Part shown: positions 32,803-36,572 of the stretch, piece after piece | How positions within the stretch are numbered: position 1 is the stretch's first letter | Layout: the number at the start of each line of letters is the position of its first letter | DNA from: an uncultured Rothia sp. | GTDB taxonomy: Bacteria; Actinomycetota; Actinomycetes; Actinomycetales; Micrococcaceae | DNA: 36,572 nt | Assembly: GCA_946222285.1 (NCBI GenBank) | Contig: CAMIIP010000016.1 | Location: forward strand, 1-36,572 | Direction of reading: 5' to 3' | The notes under the pieces: model-generated | Database searches by the model: none | Seen by the model: the letters and a program-made list of their open reading frames with translations, nothing else | What the model was told of the DNA's origin: nothing | Position numbers and translations under genes: made by a program

Positions 32803-34467
32803 ATGACCTATAACGTTGGCAACTATCTCCTAGACCGGCTCGTAGAACTTGGTGCCACCGAAATTTTCGGTGTGCCCGGCGACTTCAATCTGCACTTTCT
32901 CGATGATGTGCTCGCCCACGAAAACCTTGAATGGGTAGGTAACGCCAACGAGCTCAACGCTGGCTACGCCGCCGATGGATACGCGCGCGTGCGTGGAGTC
33001 GCTGCCATCTGCACCACCTACGGCGTGGGTGAACTCTCCGCTATCAATGCCACCGCTGGTTCTTACGCCGAGAACGTTCCCGTGATCCATATTGTGGGCG
33101 CACCAGGAACGTCTTCCCAGCAACAACACGGACGCATGCACCACACCCTCGGCGACGGTGACTTCATGCACTTCGTGCGCATGGCACGGGAAGTCAACTA
33201 TTCGGTAGCTGTACTTGATCGCGCAACCGCTACCAACGATATTGACCGTGTTCTGCGTGAGTCAGTTCTGCACCGCAAGCCCGGCTACCTTATGTTGCCG
33301 GTGGATGTCGCCCGCACACCCGCCAGCCCTCCGTCCGCTCCTCTGGATGTCGCCACACGCATTTCAGCGCCGGAGGTTGAAGAAAGCTTCCGCGCCGTTG
33401 CCACCGATTTCTTGCGCGATAAGAAGACCTCGGTCCTCGTAGATATTATGACCGAGCGCCTGAACGCGGTAGAAGAGCTCAACGACTTTGTGACCAGCAC
33501 AAACTTCCCCTTTGCTTCCATCCTCTGGGGTAAGGCAATGCTGGATGAGACCCTGCCCAACTATGCAGGCATCTACATTGGAGCGCTTTCCGAAGAATCC
33601 ACCCGCAAGGTCATTGAGGATGCCGAGGTACTAATCTGCTCCGGCGTCGAGTTCACTGACACCACTTCAGCGCACTATTCGCAGCAGATTGACCCCGCAC
33701 GTGTGATTGACCTTGGTGCGCGGGGCGCCACTATCGCCGGCAAAGTTTTTGCCCCCTTGGCAATGGCTGATGCGCTACGCATTCTCAAGGACGCCGCCGC
33801 CCAAGCCGGCGCGGTTGGTGCAGATTTTGAAGGCTCGGCAGAGAAGAAAAAACTTCCTGAAGTATCTGATTCACCCCTGACTCAGGACGAACTCTGGGCA
33901 CTTCTTCCCGCCCACTTGGATGCTCACAATACCGTGGTTGCCGACATGGGCACGTCCTTCTTCGGTATGGCTAACCAGAAATTCCCCGAAGATTCGCGCT
34001 TTATCGGCATGCCTCTGTGGGGTTCCATCGGCTATTCGATTCCCGCCCTGCTCGGTGCAGCTATGGCAGACCGCGATTCCCGCGGCGTTCTACTCGTGGG
34101 AGACGGCTCAGCTCAGCTCACCATTCAGGAGTTAGGAACGATCATTCGCGAGGGCATCAACCCCGTGGTGTTCGTGATCAATAATGACGGCTACACCATC
34201 GAACGCTCCATTCACGGACCAGAAGCTAAATATAACGACATCACCGCTTATAACTGGCAGCAGATTCCCGTGGGATTCGGTGCCACCAATGAAAACTCGG
34301 TTATTCTGCGCGCGACCACTTCTGCTCAGCTAGTAAACGCCTGCGAAATTGCCCGTGATACGCGCGAGAAAATGGTCTTTATTGAAGTAGTGACCGATAA
34401 AGACGACATGCCACAGCTTCTGCGCGATTTCGGCGCGCATGTGGAGAAGATGCACAAGAACGCATAG
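32803..34467 (+). CDS. Thiamine-diphosphate 2-keto acid decarboxylase (pyruvate/indolepyruvate decarboxylase family)
   Basis: A 554-residue ThDP enzyme of the PDC/IPDC/KdcA group. Residues matching the catalytic set of Zymomonas pyruvate decarboxylase fall at the same numbers: D27 (VPGDFN), E50 (GNANELNAGYAADGYARV), and H113-H114 (GRMHHTLGDGD). The C-terminal ThDP/Mg motif GDGSAQLTIQELGTI ... NNDGYTIE carries the final catalytic Glu. It would turn pyruvate, indolepyruvate or branched 2-keto acids into aldehydes; the substrate cannot be fixed by eye. AAGGAAAG precedes ATG 32803 at good spacing. Monocistronic, flanked by TIR copy D and a hairpin. Confidence 0.92.
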   Translation: MTYNVGNYLLDRLVELGATEIFGVPGDFNLHFLDDVLAHENLEWVGNANELNAGYAADGYARVRGVAAICTTYGVGELSAINATAGSYAENVPVIHIVGAPGTSSQQQHGRMHHTLGDGDFMHFVRMAREVNYSVAVLDRATATNDIDRVLRESVLHRKPGYLMLPVDVARTPASPPSAPLDVATRISAPEVEESFRAVATDFLRDKKTSVLVDIMTERLNAVEELNDFVTSTNFPFASILWGKAMLDETLPNYAGIYIGALSEESTRKVIEDAEVLICSGVEFTDTTSAHYSQQIDPARVIDLGARGATIAGKVFAPLAMADALRILKDAAAQAGAVGADFEGSAEKKKLPEVSDSPLTQDELWALLPAHLDAHNTVVADMGTSFFGMANQKFPEDSRFIGMPLWGSIGYSIPALLGAAMADRDSRGVLLVGDGSAQLTIQELGTIIREGINPVVFVINNDGYTIERSIHGPEAKYNDITAYNWQQIPVGFGATNENSVILRATTSAQLVNACEIARDTREKMVFIEVVTDKDDMPQLLRDFGAHVEKMHKNA

Positions 34468-34529
34468 GTACAACGACTTCCTTATCTCTGGTTATGTTTG
34501 CACAGATCTAAATTACAATCCCTATAAAA

Positions 34530-34591
34530 ATGACCGGTAAAGTACGAGAATGTTATGTTTTTGCGTGGCATTTCCGCACTTTACCGGTCAT
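34530..34591 (+). terminator. Hairpin after the decarboxylase gene
   Basis: A perfect 14-bp stem ATGACCGGTAAAGT / ACTTTACCGGTCAT with a 34-nt loop, followed by AAGTTTT. It starts 62 nt past the stop. Confidence 0.6.
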
Positions 34592-34826
34592 AAGTTTTAG
34601 CGCTGAGCGCTTACCGCCATAGCCTCCAATAAAAGATACAGATGCCTTACAACCGTCCCCTACCAAAGGGGATATTGCCACCTTTTTTGGCGGCAAATAA
34701 CACATAATTACCTACAAATTACTTTGTTCTTTTTAATTCATCTTGTACAAGAGGTTCTTCTGTTCAATAAGATAACTCTCAGAGAAGAATTTTAATTTAA
34801 CTGCAATTTGAGGAGATCCAGAACCG
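34592..34826. other. AT-rich intergenic region before the 232-aa gene
   Basis: It contains small local hairpins (TCCCCTACCAAAGGGGA; TTGCCACC/GGCGGCAA near 34675-34697) and the 10-bp palindrome CTTGTACAAG. A promoter for the downstream gene is expected here, but no convincing -35/-10 pair stands out. Confidence 0.3.
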
Positions 34827-35525
34827 TTGAACACTCTTCCGGAACATATAGAACATATAGATGAACGCAACACAGAGGATAAATATATGCAACGATCCCT
34901 GTCAAAACTTCAGCGCGAATCACTTGAAATTACTGAAAGCTATCAGTTTGACCAAAGCAGCCTTATATCCACTGCCAAAAACCTCTCTACCGAGAGCAAA
35001 CTTCGCGATTGGAGACCATCACCCTTTCTCATAACGCACTCCGGAACCACGCTTCTACTCGAAAAAATGCACCTAGAACAATCCATCAACACGGCGCTTG
35101 TTCCCACGAGACACGGGGCAATATTTTTTGAGCGATGGATTGATATACCCTACAACCAAAATTTAAAGGGTAGATTGGTAAACCCAAAACCTAGTCAAAA
35201 AATTTCCAATTCTCATACAATTTCTACACTTTTATGGGGAACGATCCGTCAAGAAATCTGGATTAATTTTGGCGTCATCCAAGCTATCGGCAACGAAAAA
35301 CTAACCCTCCTACCCGAAACCCTCGACATTCGTGCGAACCTGGTCATAAAAAATACAGATATCCCGCAGCTTATCGGCAGAGCAGAGGAGAGTCTCTCTC
35401 GCAAAGAGCGTCGAGTGAGAAAATCCCTACTCCGCACCACTCAGATGGCCTGGAAAATTATCAACTTTGAAGTCCTTGGGACTGACGAAGAATACCCCTT
35501 ATTCCACTACATTAGGCGTCATTAA
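34827..35525 (+). CDS. Hypothetical protein, family not recognised
   Basis: A 232-codon frame with no motif I recognise, no signal peptide and no clear membrane helix. It is charged, with an Arg/Lys-rich stretch near residues 195-205 (SLSRKERRVRKSLLR). Two starts are possible: TTG 34827 with AGGAG 11 nt upstream, or ATG 34887 (MQRSLSKLQRESLEITESYQ) with AGAGG at closer spacing. The latter looks more natural. It lies in an AT-rich segment unlike the flanking genes, which hints at acquired DNA. Codon texture and length support a real gene, but the function is unknown. Confidence 0.55.
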   Translation: MNTLPEHIEHIDERNTEDKYMQRSLSKLQRESLEITESYQFDQSSLISTAKNLSTESKLRDWRPSPFLITHSGTTLLLEKMHLEQSINTALVPTRHGAIFFERWIDIPYNQNLKGRLVNPKPSQKISNSHTISTLLWGTIRQEIWINFGVIQAIGNEKLTLLPETLDIRANLVIKNTDIPQLIGRAEESLSRKERRVRKSLLRTTQMAWKIINFEVLGTDEEYPLFHYIRRH

Positions 35526-35890
35526 TTATCCTCATCCCACCCGCTCCACACCACATTCCGAGTTCTGGCTTAATTCTCATAGAACAAAATAATAAGCAAG
35601 TTCAAAATATCCACATATTTACGGGTATCGAAGCAAGCCAAGCATGTAATAGTATATTGAGCGAGGTCAGGTTGTGACTTCTTGCATCCTAGGCACAAGA
35701 AATCGCGATCTATCGGATAGGGATATTCTCAATTAGACCTTAGTGATAAATTTTTTCTAGAGACTTTTATCAAACCGAGAGAATACAAAAAAAATTTAAT
35801 ATAGTTAATCGATATGTAAAATTATTGATTACAATTAAATATGTGATTTTCTTTTCAGATATTGCCTTCGCGCTATCGTAAAGACGTAAG
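35526..35890. other. AT-rich intergenic region, possible small RNA near its end
   Basis: No ORF with a credible RBS on either strand. A TACAAT-like -10 lies near 35830-35835. A terminator at 35892-35928 (plus strand) could close a transcript of less than 100 nt starting there. The upstream -35 is poor, so this is only a candidate. Confidence 0.3.
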
Positions 35891-35891
35891 A

Positions 35892-35928
35892 ATGCGAGCT
35901 TCTCCACGTTGAGAAGCTCGCATTTTTA
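35892..35928 (+). terminator. Rho-independent terminator
   Basis: ATGCGAGCTTCTC pairs with GAGAAGCTCGCAT around a 6-nt loop and is followed by TTTTTATT on the plus strand. It terminates the 232-aa gene or an unannotated short RNA. Confidence 0.85.
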
Positions 35929-35952
35929 TTATCCATTTATTTTTATATAAAA

Positions 35953-35984
35953 ATATGCTCCTAGAAAATTTTCTAGGAGCATAT
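35953..35984 (-). terminator. Terminator downstream of the 27-aa peptide gene
   Basis: A perfect 32-bp palindrome (ATATGCTCCTAGAAAA and its complement). On the minus strand it is followed directly by TTTTATATAAAA. It lies about 90 bp past the peptide stop, with no other minus-strand gene in between. Confidence 0.75.
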
Positions 35985-36073
35985 CTAAATATATGATTTA
36001 ATTTTCAAATTTATATCGAGTAAAGGCGTAATTTTATATCAAAATGAATTCGATAAAAATTGAAGTGAAATCC

Positions 36074-36157
36074 TTACATAACGCCGAATGCGCCAAGGAT
36101 GCCCATAACGGACTGTACAACAGTTACGATTCCGCCGATGATGGTTGCGATGCCCAT
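36074..36157 (-). CDS. 27-residue uncharged hydrophobic peptide
   Basis: Minus-strand ATG 36157 opens MGIATIIGGIVTVVQSVMG, continuing ILGAFGVM to a TAA. An AGGGG Shine-Dalgarno lies 7 nt upstream and a strong terminator downstream. The peptide has no charged residue; it is Gly/Ile/Val-rich with a few polar residues (T5, T12, Q15, S16) and could span or lie on a membrane. Size and character recall phenol-soluble-modulin-like peptides, type I toxins or short pore-forming/porin-like peptides, but none matches clearly. No processing, immunity or transport gene is visible. It was found only by reading below normal gene length limits. Confidence 0.5.
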   Translation of the reverse strand: MGIATIIGGIVTVVQSVMGILGAFGVM

Positions 36158-36509
36158 TTCATTACCCCTAATAAAATTGAAAACGAAAATGAATACTTCA
36201 GACGTTACCAATCTAGACTAAGTAATTTACAACTGATCAGGCCATAAATAGGTCAGACTAAATGATTATCGCCTTAAGTTTTCTAATTCTGATTCCAGAT
36301 GAATCCTGGAACCATTACTACCAATATACAACATCTCTAAAAATTTATAAACCTGCAAATAGATAAATGTGTAGACATTTTAGTGGATAGATATTTATCT
36401 GATCATTTCTGCATACACTTTGCTACCCTCAGCATTTTCGCTTAACATTGCATGAAAATTATCAGAAATTTATTTAATAAATTTTTACAATAAAACCTTA
36501 GAAAAACTA
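36158..36509. other. AT-rich upstream region of the peptide gene
   Basis: About 350 bp between the peptide start and the next terminator. It contains no recognisable gene on either strand. It must hold the peptide promoter and possibly a long 5' UTR; no unambiguous -35/-10 pair is seen. Confidence 0.3.
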
Positions 36510-36554
36510 AAGAAGCTGCTTACCTTCCCAATAGGGGCAGGCAAGCAGCTTCTT
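36510..36554 (-). terminator. Terminator of a gene beyond the window edge
   Basis: AAGAAGCTGCTT (36510-36521) pairs with AAGCAGCTTCTT (36543-36554), with partial inner pairing. The minus-direction exit TTTAGTTTTT suggests it ends a minus-strand gene lying to the right. Confidence 0.65.
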
Positions 36555-36572
36555 ATAAAAAGGTGCGAAAGT

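Noticed and set aside
36044..36247. 67-codon plus-strand ORF over the peptide gene
   Set aside because: Poor RBS, no recognisable pattern; it is the complement of the better-supported minus-strand peptide gene.

Overview
The window looks like chromosomal DNA of an actinobacterium with moderate GC content, most likely Rothia or a close Micrococcaceae relative. The evidence is a very large single-chain NAD-glutamate dehydrogenase, a DUF6541 membrane protein in a glycan cluster, a cell-wall LGFP-repeat protein, and mixed ATG/GTG/TTG starts. The genus is an inference from gene content; no rRNA or other phylogenetic marker is present.

Layout. Positions 1-4500 are a worn accessory zone: a DJ-1/PfpI protein, the fused stubs of a cyclase-family gene and a D-erythronate-dehydrogenase-like gene, a DUF4839 membrane protein, a Fic AMPylase with an operator-like palindrome, a small membrane protein and a C-terminal scrap of a type I restriction HsdR. 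Positions 4500-15750 are a C4/C5 polyol catabolic island: an FGGY kinase (+), then on the minus strand a Zn-alcohol dehydrogenase, a DhaK-DhaL kinase, an RpiB-type isomerase, a mannitol/arabinitol dehydrogenase, a xylulokinase and an SDR, with a divergent SorC regulator and a CsbX/RbtT-type polyol permease. Positions 15968-22151 hold NAD-GDH and RsgA. Positions 22420-26283 hold an MHS transporter and an SGNH-LGFP wall protein, both frameshifted. Positions 26341-32319 are a surface-glycan cluster (two GT2 glycosyltransferases, flippase, DUF2304, DUF6541). Position 32803 onward has a pyruvate/indolepyruvate-type decarboxylase, an unrecognised 232-aa protein and an AT-rich tail with a 27-residue uncharged hydrophobic peptide gene between terminators.

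How the genes fit. The island resembles two schemes combined: tetritol to erythrulose to erythrulose-phosphate to erythrose-4-phosphate (EltD-, DerK- and DerI-like), and pentitol to ketose to ketose-phosphate (arabinitol/mannitol dehydrogenase plus xylulokinase). The permease and the eltD promoters share an operator-like motif, AGCACANNTGTTC, which suggests that the SorC protein controls both. Four island genes carry a stop or frame change as read here: permease, DhaK-DhaL, xylulokinase and SDR. Several lesions are one-base losses in short C/G runs, so sequencing or assembly error must be excluded before calling this a decaying pathway.

The most novel signals are (i) a four-copy family of noncoding elements with TTATTCATAAGG(G)TA-type inverted ends, a nested stem and a GTGAATC-type internal motif; (ii) the operator shared by permease and dehydrogenase; (iii) the 27-aa peptide gene.
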